Source of the DNA: Larkinella rosea
GTDB taxonomy: Bacteria; Bacteroidota; Bacteroidia; Cytophagales; Spirosomataceae
NCBI RefSeq assembly: GCF_003858635.1
Contig: NZ_RQJO01000009.1
Span: 1,054,001-1,118,000 of the forward strand
Length of the DNA stretch: 64,000 nt
Direction: 5' to 3'
The stretch's first letter is position 1, and each line of letters begins with the position of its first letter. Below are positions 26,753 to 35,400 of this stretch, in pieces. The notes under the pieces were generated by a model, which made no database searches, was not told the DNA's origin, and saw only the letters and a list, made by a program, of their open reading frames with translations. A program made the translations under genes and the position numbers.

Positions 26753-28666
26753 ATGAATTTTCAAATCCGAACCTTTGACGAGTATCAGGAGGCTTATCGG
26801 TACAGCGTTGAAGATCCCGAAGGCTTCTGGGCCGAAATTGCGCAGAATTTTCAATGGCGGAAACCGTGGAAAAAAACGCTCCAGTGGAATTTTGAAGAAC
26901 CGAATGTGCAGTGGTTTGTGGGGGGGAAACTCAACATTACCGAGAACTGCCTCGATCGGCACTTGGCCGAGCGCGCTGATCAGCCCGCCATTATCTGGGA
27001 ACCCAACGACCCGAACGAAGCCGGTGTGACATTGACGTACCGCATGCTGCACGATCAGGTTTGCCGGATGGCTAACGTCCTGAAACGAAATGGCGTGGGT
27101 AAGGGTGACCGCGTTTGCGTGTATATGCCGATGGTGCCGGAGCTGGCCATTGCCGTGCTGGCCTGCGCCCGGATTGGAGCGATCCATTCCGTGGTTTTTG
27201 GCGGTTTTTCGGCTCAGTCGATTGCCGACCGGATCAACGATGCACAGTGTAAACTGGTCATTACTTCCGATGGCGCCTACCGGGGAAATAAGGAAATCCC
27301 GATGAAAGAAACCGTCGACGACGCCCTGGTTCAGTGCCCAAGCGTGCACCGTGTGGTGGTGCTGACGCGGACGCGCACCCCGGTTTCGATGATCAAAGGG
27401 CGTGATGTCTGGATGGAGCAGGAACTGAAACAGGTTACTTCCGACTGCCCTGCCGAAGAAATGGACGCTGAAGATATGCTCTTTATTCTCTATACCTCGG
27501 GTTCGACGGGCAAACCGAAAGGCGTTGTTCATACCTGCGGTGGGTACATGGTATATACCGCCTACACATTCCAGAATGTTTTTCAATACAATCCCGGCCA
27601 AATTCATTTCTGTACGGCGGACATTGGGTGGATTACCGGCCATAGTTACATCGTGTACGGGCCTTTGGCCTGCGGGGCAACGTCGGTGCTGTTTGAAGGT
27701 GTTCCAACCTGGCCGGACAACGGGCGGTTTTGGGATATTGTGGATAAACACAAGGTTAATATTTTGTATACGGCGCCAACCGCCATTCGATCTTTGATGG
27801 GATTTGGGCTGGAAAAAGTGGAAAACCACGACCTCAGCTCCCTGCAGGTGCTGGGCTCTGTCGGAGAACCGATCAACGAAGAAGCCTGGCACTGGTACGA
27901 TGACCACATTGGTAAAAACCGCTGTCCGATTGTCGATACGTGGTGGCAGACCGAGACTGCCGGTACGCTGATTTCTCCGCTGGCCGGTATTACGAAAACC
28001 AAGCCGACCTACGCAACCTTGCCGCTGCCGGGTGTTCAACCGGTTTTGGTCGATGAAAACGGGCAGGAAATTGAAGGAAACGGCGTGAGCGGGAATCTCT
28101 GCATGAAGTTTCCGTGGCCGGGCATCATTCGCACGACTTACGGCGATCACGAGCGGTGTCGGCAGGCTTATTTCAGCACGTATAAAGGATTGTATTTCAC
28201 GGGCGACGGCTGTCTGCGCGACGAAGACGGTTATTACCGGATCACGGGTCGGGTCGATGACGTGCTGAATGTTTCCGGGCACCGCATTGGAACGGCTGAA
28301 GTGGAAAACGCGATCAACATGCACACCGGCGTGGTAGAAAGTGCGGTGGTCGGGTATCCGCACGATATCAAAGGGCAAGGCATTTATGCGTATGTCATTG
28401 CCGAAAATCAGGCGTCGCACCACGACAATGAATTGATGAAACGGGACATTCTGGCGACGGTCAGCCGGGTCATCGGTCCGATTGCCAAACCGGATAAAAT
28501 TCAGTTTGTCACCGGTTTACCGAAAACGCGCTCCGGAAAAATCATGCGCCGGATTCTGCGGAAAATTGCCGAGGGCGAAACCGCTAATCTGGGCGACACC
28601 TCGACGCTGCTGGACCCGGGCGTAGTGGAGGAAATCAAAAACGGCGCGCTGATTGGGGTGAAATAA
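26753..28666 (+). CDS. acs: acetyl-CoA synthetase
   Basis: A 637-residue AMP-forming synthetase that turns acetate, ATP and CoA into acetyl-CoA. Visible motifs are the P-loop-like [15 protein letters not shown] near 247, [16 protein letters not shown] near 291, TWWQTETAG near 396 and [17 protein letters not shown] near 496. The regulatory acetylation lysine is in TRSGKIMRR near 595. The length is usual. It lies 120 bp after the MHS transporter and small membrane protein, which fits acetate scavenging. The stop codon lies inside the left arm of a 90-bp palindrome. Confidence 0.97.
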   Translation: MNFQIRTFDEYQEAYRYSVEDPEGFWAEIAQNFQWRKPWKKTLQWNFEEPNVQWFVGGKLNITENCLDRHLAERADQPAIIWEPNDPNEAGVTLTYRMLHDQVCRMANVLKRNGVGKGDRVCVYMPMVPELAIAVLACARIGAIHSVVFGGFSAQSIADRINDAQCKLVITSDGAYRGNKEIPMKETVDDALVQCPSVHRVVVLTRTRTPVSMIKGRDVWMEQELKQVTSDCPAEEMDAEDMLFILYTSGSTGKPKGVVHTCGGYMVYTAYTFQNVFQYNPGQIHFCTADIGWITGHSYIVYGPLACGATSVLFEGVPTWPDNGRFWDIVDKHKVNILYTAPTAIRSLMGFGLEKVENHDLSSLQVLGSVGEPINEEAWHWYDDHIGKNRCPIVDTWWQTETAGTLISPLAGITKTKPTYATLPLPGVQPVLVDENGQEIEGNGVSGNLCMKFPWPGIIRTTYGDHERCRQAYFSTYKGLYFTGDGCLRDEDGYYRITGRVDDVLNVSGHRIGTAEVENAINMHTGVVESAVVGYPHDIKGQGIYAYVIAENQASHHDNELMKRDILATVSRVIGPIAKPDKIQFVTGLPKTRSGKIMRRILRKIAEGETANLGDTSTLLDPGVVEEIKNGALIGVK

Positions 28667-28751
28667 CGTACCCACGGACTTCAGTCCGTGAGTTTTCTAA
28701 AATCCTGAAAGATTTAGCAACTCACGGACTAAAGTCCGCGGGTACGTTATT
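28662..28751. repeat. intergenic palindromic repeat, family 2, copy D, containing two stop codons
   Basis: A 90-bp element with 33-bp arms (28662-28694 and 28719-28751) that pair with only two mismatches, around a 24-nt centre. The left arm begins AATAACGTACCCACGGAC. It matches copy C at 7694-7783. The TAA stop of acs (28664-28666) and the TAA stop of the opposite fkbM remnant (28747-28749) both lie in its arms. It can form a long hairpin at the end of either transcript. Confidence 0.88.
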
Positions 28752-29563
28752 CCCGCCATTTAAACGGTGTCGCAACGACGTCGAAATGCTTCCAGTCCGT
28801 CATATTTTCGCGCTTTAAAAGCACCTTCGGCGTGTCGGCTTCAAACTTTTCGATGTAATACAGATTGTACCCTTTTTTCTGAATGGAATCGTACAAATCG
28901 TACTGTTCCTTGGCCGGTAATCGTTTGAAACACTCAAAAATGACCGTGGGCTGATACGTCGCCAGTAGTTTTTCAATTGACTTGATAATCTCAATATCCA
29001 GTCCTTCCGTATCGATTTTGATCAGCGATAGTTTCGGAACCCGATCTTTATAATTTTCCGCTAAAAACCGCTCCAGGTTGACGGCTTTGATCTTCTCCTT
29101 CAAACCATATTTTCCGTGCGGGCTGTCTTCAACGGCCGAAATTCCGCCATTGCTAAACGTGGCTTCCGAGGAATTATAAAAGTAATCGCCCTCATTGGGG
29201 CAATCGCCATCCGGTGTGGTTCAATGTTGGTTTGGTCTTTATTGAGCGATGCATTCTTTTCCAATATTTTGAAAACCAGCGGGTTGGGGTCGAAGGCCAG
29301 AACCAGACCGGTTTTTCCGACGGCGAACGCCATCGTAGTATCGCCCATGTGCGCGCCGATGTCGATGACAAAGTCACCTTTTTTCGTAAATTCCCTTTAA
29401 AAGTTGCTATCCGAAAGCTTAACGACATACGGCGTTTCCAGCAGCGGATTGAGCCATTGCGCTACCTCAATTTGGCGTTATTCGCGTAACCTTACCCGAA
29501 CGATCTGGTAATCATATTCCCGGTGGGTGCGCTTGATTCGCCTTTAACCAGGTTGTCGAACAT
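28747..29563 (-). pseudogene. decayed FkbM family methyltransferase
   Basis: Joining frames gives a full FkbM-like protein of about 270 residues. It begins MFDNLVKGES at 29563. A frame change near 29510-29540 leads to EYDYQIVRVRLRE, which ends in an in-frame stop. QIEVAQWLNPLLETPYVVKL follows and stops again at SDSNF-TAA. Then come REFTKKGDFVIDIGAHMGDT and a good SAM domain, a second frameshift near 29200 (after EPHRMAIA), and YFYNSSEATFSNGGISAVED to the normal end. Two stops and two frameshifts make it a pseudogene. FkbM enzymes O-methylate sugars or lipids. The last 118 residues remain open, but that piece lacks the SAM-binding loop. Confidence 0.85.
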
Positions 29564-29674
29564 TTGAATCTTAATGGGATAGGTTAGGAAAAAAAGTGTA
29601 AAATTTAACCCCAAACCGCCCGTTGGCTTCCAACGCATTGGCCCGGAAAAGAGTCTGTTTCCAAAAAAGCGATT

Positions 29675-30412
29675 ATGACACGACTACTACTGATTTTGGT
29701 TTTGTGCGGAGCATTGGTAAGTGCGACAACGAAGTCGTCTGCATGCAGCTGCATTGATGGGGGCGGTTTTTTTTCGATCGCAGAAAAGGCAGCCTGGCAG
29801 CCCGGCGTACTGATTGTGCGGGCGGAAGTGAAAAGCCAGGAGATGCACGGAATTGATGTGAAAATCCTGGACATAATAAATGGGAGTGAAAATCGATCGA
29901 CCATTCGGGTTTGGGGTGACCCCGGTTTTATGTGCCGGACTTACACCACCGGTTTTAAAACCGGCGAACGATTGGTGCTGATTCTGAGCCGGATCAAGGA
30001 CGCAAGCTACGAGGTTGAAGAAAATGGTGATTATTCACTGGGCGGATGTGGTACGTACGTGCTGCGGGATGATGGCAAAAGCGTGATCGGGCGGATTACG
30101 GCGACCGACAAGGAGATGTCCAGCGACAAATTCTACCGCGAACTGGACGAACTGATCAACAAATACAGCCCGGATAAGGCCCGGATCTTTCCGGTTCCAA
30201 CCGACAACGTTCTGACGATCAGCGTGCCGGATCTGAACCAGCCGACCCTTTCCATGCGAATTATTACGTTGTCGGGACAACCCCTGCTAACCCGGCAGCT
30301 GGAGGTTGGGCGGCAGCACCCCATCGACGTTTCTACCTGGCCCGTTGGGATGTATATCATTCTGTTTCGCTCGGAATTTCAATCGTATACCCGGCGGTTT
30401 CTGAAACAATAA
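29675..30412 (+). CDS. secreted protein with NTR-like domain and type IX secretion sorting domain
   Basis: A 245-residue exported protein. The signal peptide (MTRLLLILVLCGALVSATT) is followed by CSCIDGGGFF, a Cys-x-Cys start like that of netrin/TIMP-type (NTR) domains, with further Cys residues near 90 and 126. The last 75 residues (ARIFPVPTDNVLTISVPD to the end SYTRRFLKQ) form the T9SS type A sorting domain, with the usual GMYIILFRS strand. It is therefore likely exported across the outer membrane by the Por system. The role of the NTR-like part is unknown; it could bind proteins or matrix. Confidence 0.8.
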   Translation: MTRLLLILVLCGALVSATTKSSACSCIDGGGFFSIAEKAAWQPGVLIVRAEVKSQEMHGIDVKILDIINGSENRSTIRVWGDPGFMCRTYTTGFKTGERLVLILSRIKDASYEVEENGDYSLGGCGTYVLRDDGKSVIGRITATDKEMSSDKFYRELDELINKYSPDKARIFPVPTDNVLTISVPDLNQPTLSMRIITLSGQPLLTRQLEVGRQHPIDVSTWPVGMYIILFRSEFQSYTRRFLKQ

Positions 30413-30441
30413 ACCGGTTTTCAAGTCCGCAAGAATCGGGT

Positions 30442-30471
30442 TTTGGGGGTCGGATGAAGGCTGTATTTTTG
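30442..30471 (+). promoter_or_regulatory. candidate promoter of the alkylation-repair genes
   Basis: TTTG at 30442-30445, an 18-bp spacer, then TATTTTTG (30464-30471), an exact TAnnTTTG box. Transcription would begin close to the first ATG (30476), so translation may in fact start at the second ATG, 30494. Confidence 0.6.
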
Positions 30472-30475
30472 TTAC

Positions 30476-31345
30476 ATGCAAACGACAAAAACCATGTACG
30501 AAACAGAAGCCAATCCCACGTACCAGCAAATTGCCCGGTCGATTGAGTTTTTGACCGACAACTTCCAACAGCAACCCTCGCTGGCCGATGTTGCTGACCA
30601 GGCCAACCTGAGCGAATACCATTTTCAGCGGTTATTTTCGGATTGGGCGGGCGTGAGTCCCAAGAAATTTCTGCAATACCTGACCCTCGATTTTGCCAAG
30701 GAGCGACTGCGCACCGGCCTGACACTGGCCGAAGCCGCCGACGAAGCCGGGCTGTCGGGTACGGGCCGGTTGCACGACCTGTTCGTGGTGCTGGAAGGCG
30801 TGACGCCGGGGCAGTTCAAACAGGCGGGCGAAGGCCTGACGATCCGGTATGCGGTTTTTGAAAGCCCGTTTGGACCGTATCTGCTGGGAACGATTGGGGA
30901 TAAAATCGTCAAACTGGAATTTCTGGACGAAGCCGAACCCACCGATCAGATCAGCATTGCCAACCGGTTTGCCGCCGACTGGCCCGAAGCGGTGCTGGTG
31001 CCGGATGCTCAAGCGCTTCGGCCCCTTGCCGACGCCATTTTTACGGATACCGAACGCCAGCCGCTGCGGATTCTGGTGAAGGCATCGCCCTTTCAGCTCA
31101 AAGTCTGGGAGGCCCTGCTCCGAATTCCGGAAGGTCAAGTGGTTAGTTATGACCAGATTGCCGCAGCGATTGGCATGCCATCGGCCTCGCGGGCGGTCGG
31201 CACGGCCATTGGGTCCAATCCGGTCGGCTACCTGATTCCCTGCCACCGCGTGATCCGGAAAACCGGCCTGTTTGGAAATTACCGTTGGGGCACAACCCGA
31301 AAAACCGCTATACTGGGCTGGGAAGCGGCACATTCTTTGAGATAG
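30476..31345 (+). CDS. AraC-type regulator fused to methylated-DNA-cysteine methyltransferase (Ada lacking its metal-binding domain)
   Basis: A 289-residue protein. Residues 15-115 are an AraC helix-turn-helix domain (LADVADQANLSEYHFQRLF). Residues 125-289 are an O6-alkylguanine-DNA alkyltransferase with the acceptor Cys256 in IPCHRVI and the DNA-binding arginine region MPSASRAVGTAIGSNP. It repairs O6-methylguanine by accepting the alkyl group and likely regulates the response. The N-terminal Ada domain that repairs phosphotriesters is missing; a stand-alone domain of that kind is encoded two genes on. The ATG at 30494 (MYETEANPTY) is an alternative start given the promoter position. Confidence 0.93.
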   Translation: MQTTKTMYETEANPTYQQIARSIEFLTDNFQQQPSLADVADQANLSEYHFQRLFSDWAGVSPKKFLQYLTLDFAKERLRTGLTLAEAADEAGLSGTGRLHDLFVVLEGVTPGQFKQAGEGLTIRYAVFESPFGPYLLGTIGDKIVKLEFLDEAEPTDQISIANRFAADWPEAVLVPDAQALRPLADAIFTDTERQPLRILVKASPFQLKVWEALLRIPEGQVVSYDQIAAAIGMPSASRAVGTAIGSNPVGYLIPCHRVIRKTGLFGNYRWGTTRKTAILGWEAAHSLR

Positions 31346-31362
31346 ACACTGGAATAGATGCT

Positions 31363-31390
31363 AGAAGTGAGACAAGAGAGTAAAGATTAA
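31363..31390. repeat. solo copy of intergenic repeat family 3
   Basis: AGAAGTGAGACAAGAGAG followed by TAAAGATTAA matches the left arm at 11631-11658 (24 of 28 positions) and the reverse complement of the right arm at 11673-11699. It lies in the 113-bp gap between the Ada-like gene and the oxygenase gene. Confidence 0.6.
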
Positions 31391-31458
31391 GGTGTTTTGG
31401 ATGAATTTGGGTAGCCAAACCGCCTTTTGTACCATCACGTTTATACGATATTTTTTGA

Positions 31459-32154
31459 ATGGAAACCAATCAGATTAACTGGGAAGAAGCTCATACGTCG
31501 CTGAATGAGAACGGTTTTTTTGTTCTCCCGCAGGTAGTAAGTCCGGAAGAATGCCAGCAATTGATTGCGACGTATGACGAACCCGACGCGTTCCGAAAAA
31601 CGGTGGTGATGGAGCGGTATGGGTATGGCGTCGGCGAGTATAAATATTTCAATTATCCGCTTCCCGATCTCATTCAGACCTTGCGGACGACCTTGTACGA
31701 ATCCATTTTTCATGTGGCCAATCACTGGTCGGAGGTATTGAAACTGGGGATCGACTATCCGCCAACTCATGCCGATTTTATTACAGTTTGTAACAAGAAC
31801 GATCAAAACCGGGCGACTCCGCTGCTGTTAAAATACGGCGAAGGCGGGCTGAATATGTTGCATCAGGATTTATACGGTGATGTGTATTTCCCGCTGCAGG
31901 CGGTTGCTTTTCTGAGCGAACCGGGTGACGATTATACCGGTGGTGAATTCGTGTTAACCGAGCAGATCCCCAGATCGCAGTCAAAAGCGACCGTATTGAC
32001 CCCAAAGCGGGGGGATATTCTGCTGTTTACCACCCAGTTTCGGCCCGAAAAGAGCAAACGAGGCTATTACCGCGTGACGATGCGACACGGCGTCAGTAAA
32101 GTGCATTCCGGAAACCGGTATACGATGGGCATCATTTTTCACGATGCGAAATGA
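31459..32154 (+). CDS. 2-oxoglutarate/Fe(II)-dependent oxygenase
   Basis: A 231-residue double-stranded beta-helix oxygenase. The iron ligands are visible: H135 and D137 in MLHQDLYG, and H210 in VTMRHGVSKV. An arginine in GNRYTMGIIF would hold 2-oxoglutarate. It is not a classical AlkB by motif. It lies between an Ada-like repair gene and a stand-alone Ada metal-binding domain, so oxidative removal of DNA alkyl groups is a reasonable guess, while protein or small-molecule hydroxylation remains possible. The stop overlaps the next start as ATGA. Confidence 0.88.
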   Translation: METNQINWEEAHTSLNENGFFVLPQVVSPEECQQLIATYDEPDAFRKTVVMERYGYGVGEYKYFNYPLPDLIQTLRTTLYESIFHVANHWSEVLKLGIDYPPTHADFITVCNKNDQNRATPLLLKYGEGGLNMLHQDLYGDVYFPLQAVAFLSEPGDDYTGGEFVLTEQIPRSQSKATVLTPKRGDILLFTTQFRPEKSKRGYYRVTMRHGVSKVHSGNRYTMGIIFHDAK

Positions 32155-32450
32155 TCCGGCATACCGATTTTGAGGCTTCGTTTGCCGGAAATGTAAAACT
32201 CCATCGGTTGATTCAAGCCGAAGCAATTACACTGGGTGGTAATCTGAAATTAAAAATTTATGGAACCCTGGCGTGCCGATCCGGCAAGCGTATGTTGCGG
32301 AAAAATCGGGTGTTTTTTAAATCGGAAACTGAAGCCATTCACAACGGTTTTCGCCCCTGCGGGCATTGTTTACCGGAAAAATACCGGCAATGGAAAACAA
32401 ACCCTGAAAGGGTTGCTGATCATTTCGGGATTCCCGATTCCGCTGGATAA
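32151..32450 (+). CDS. stand-alone Ada metal-binding domain protein
   Basis: A 99-residue protein resembling the N-terminal domain of Ada, which removes methyl groups from DNA phosphotriesters through a zinc-bound cysteine. C42 (GTLACRSGKRM) matches the acceptor, and C70 and C73 (FRPCGHC) match zinc ligands. The fourth ligand is missing: position 46 is Lys where Ada has Cys, so the zinc site is altered. Many Bacteroidota carry this SGKRM form. The 4-bp overlap with the oxygenase and the nearby AraC-Ogt fusion point to a split Ada system. Confidence 0.85.
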   Translation: MIRHTDFEASFAGNVKLHRLIQAEAITLGGNLKLKIYGTLACRSGKRMLRKNRVFFKSETEAIHNGFRPCGHCLPEKYRQWKTNPERVADHFGIPDSAG

Positions 32451-32498
32451 AATCCCGTGCTAATGATGCAGCCCTTTCCGGGTGGTTGGTTGCTTCAG

Positions 32499-35400
32499 TT
32501 ATTCCTCACCGGTTGCGCGGTCCAGTTCAACTTTAGCGATCAGGTAATCGTATACGGCTTGCAGGCGGTTGGTTTGCGCCTGCCGGAGCGCCAGTTCGGC
32601 ATCCGTCACTTCACCGAATTTGGACAGGCCATGACGGTAGCGGCTTTGCGTCAGCGCGTAGCTACGTTCGGCAGCCCGGATAACGCCTTCCTGGGTGCGA
32701 ATGCGCTCGCGGGATTCTTCCAGTGCATACAACGTTGAGCGTACCTCATTGCGAATGAGTGCTTTGCTGTAGCGCAATTGCTCCTGCGTTTGGAGGGAAG
32801 CCAGGCGAGCCTGCTGAATTTTCGGATTCGTCGTCGCATGAAAGATCGGAACGCTCAACTGCAGACCGAGGTAACTCGTGATCGGCCAGCGGCTGTCTGC
32901 AAACCGGAAATTATTCATCTGAGTCAGCGTTCCGGCCTGCCCGAACAAACTAAGCGTCGGCTGACGGCGGAATTGCTCCATCCGCGTTTGTAACTGACTA
33001 TTTTCCAGTCCCAGCGCCAGTTGCCGGATTTCCGGCCGACGGTTCAATGCCTGAACAACCGAGACTTCTTCCGTTTGGGTCTGATCCAGCGGAAACGTCA
33101 GTGAGTCCGTCAGTACCAGGTTGTCCGATTCGTCGAGACCGGCCAAAACCGCCAGTTGGCCCTTGAGCAAGGTCAGCGCCCGATCCAGTTTGGAGAGATT
33201 CGGGCGCAGGTTTGCGAGCTCGACAAAAGCACGGAGGGTATCGGCATCCGTCGCCAGCTGCACGTTGTACAAACCGCGAACTTCACTGAAAGCCTGTTGG
33301 GCGCGCTCAATACTCCGTTGCAGCAACTGCCGTTGTTCCTGCGCCAGCAGCGCGTTCAAATATTGCCGTTTTACATCGACAATCTGGCGGGCGGTGATGG
33401 CCCGTAGCTGTTCGGTGGACAGTTTCTGTCCCAAACCCGCTTGCTGGCGGGCAATGCGCAGGTTAGGCTGAACAATTGGCATCGCAAGGTTTACACCCGC
33501 GTTATACTGATTTTTGAGAGCAGCCTCAATGGGGGTCATGTGAGCGTTATCGAGCGAAAAACCGCCATCGGGCGTAATCGAAAAAGCGGGAAAGAAAAAG
33601 ACGGGCGGTTTGATATTACGCTGATATTGAACGGCGGCATCCACCGTCGGCATTCCCATTCGTTTGACCTCCTCCGCTTTAGCGTCCGCTTTCTCCACCT
33701 CAAATTTTGCCGCCCGTACTTCACCGTTCTGCTGACGAACCAGCTCAACAGCTTGCTGAAGGGAAAGCGTGCGGGGCGGAGTGGTTTGGGCAGACAGCGA
33801 ATTTGCACCAAGTATCAATAAACCAACGGCGACCGGAAGTGCAACCCGATTCCCCTTGCCCTGAGCTTTTTGCCCCTTGCTCGTTGCCCCGCGCCCACCA
33901 GCCCATTCGATCATCCGGGCGAAGTAGAAGTACATCACCGGTACGAAACCAAGTGTCAGGAACATCGAGCTGGTTAAACCGCCGATGAGTGCCCAGGCCA
34001 GACCGGTTTTTAACTCGGCACCGGGACCGGTTGCCAGCGCGATGGGCAGCATGCCGATTACCATCGCCAGGGTCGTCATCAGAATGGGGCGGAGACGGAA
34101 TTGGCCCGCTTCCAGCAACGCGTTGACCACCTTCATGCCCTGTTCGCGGTTTTCGTTGGTCCGTTCCACCAGCAGAATCGCGTTTTTAGCCACCAGTCCG
34201 AGCATCATGATCATGCCCAGAATAGTAAAAACATTCATTGAATTCATCGTCAGCGCCAGAGCGAACAAGGCGCCGACGATGGCAACCGGAATCGAAAATA
34301 GCACCACGAACGGATACGCCCATGAATTGTACAAGGCTACCATCACCAGGTACATGAACAGAATGGCCGCCAGAAACATCAGTCCAAGTTTTCCGAACGA
34401 ATCGTCCTGCAACTCAAGGTCACCGCCGTACGTGATCCGCACTGAGGGATCCAGTTTGAGGTCGGCGACAACTTTCTGGATATCAATCCCGATTTCGCCG
34501 GTGGGCCGACCAATGGCCTGCGACGTGATCGTCATGGAATTATCGCGGTCTTTGCGTTCCAGAATAGCCGGATTGAAAGTGTCCTGAATATCAGCTACCT
34601 GTTTCAAATCAACCGGTTGCCCGTGTTGATTCGTCAACGTCAGCTTGCCGATTTGTTCCGTTTTATTGCGAAATGATTCAGCGTATTGAATCCGCATGGT
34701 TACCGATTCGTTGCCCTGCTGGATTTTGAGGTCGTCGAAACCCGCCAACGCCGTCCGAATGGCCAGGCCCACGGCTTCGGTGGTCAATCCATAGCGGGCC
34801 AGTTTTTCCTGATTGACGTGAATTTCAACCTCCGGTTTGCGAACGTTTCCGGAAAACCGCACATCGGCCGTTCCCGGAATTTTCCGGATTGCATCGACCA
34901 GACGCGTTGTTTCTTCGCGGAGCTTGTCGCGGTTGGTTCCACCCACCATCAGGATGATCGGCGACGCATTATCACTCCCCAACAACCCCAGCGGATAGGC
35001 CCGAACGCGGGCCCCCGGAATTTCAGACGCGATTTCTTTCACTTCCCGCGTCAGCGTGTTGAGGTCTTTGGTCCGTTCCTGCCGGGGCGAAAACGTGATG
35101 GCGAATTCCACGGCGTTTTTGCTCGTCGGCAAATTTGACCAGCCTTCGGGATTCGCACCCACGTTAGTAAACACCCGCCGGACTTCGGGCATCCGGTACA
35201 GTTTTTTCTCGAACTGCTTCGCCATCGCGTCCGTCTGGTTCAGTTTGTATCCCTCCGGAAATTGCAAAACCGCATTGATTTCGCCCTTATCGGTAGGCGG
35301 CAAAAATTCTCCACCGATAAAACCCATACCCGGTAACATCAGGGAAATCACGAACAGGACAAACGTGGTCAAAACCGTGGTTTTGCGGTAATGCAGCGCG

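Noticed and set aside
26744-28423. 559-residue open frame on the minus strand
   Set aside because: It lies entirely antisense to acs, which has all its motifs; the product is His/Asn/Arg-rich with no domain, as expected of a codon-bias shadow.
28747-29103. 118-residue C-terminal FkbM fragment as an independent gene
   Set aside because: It starts mid-domain at a TTG and lacks the SAM-binding half; the upstream frames carry the rest, so it is part of a pseudogene.
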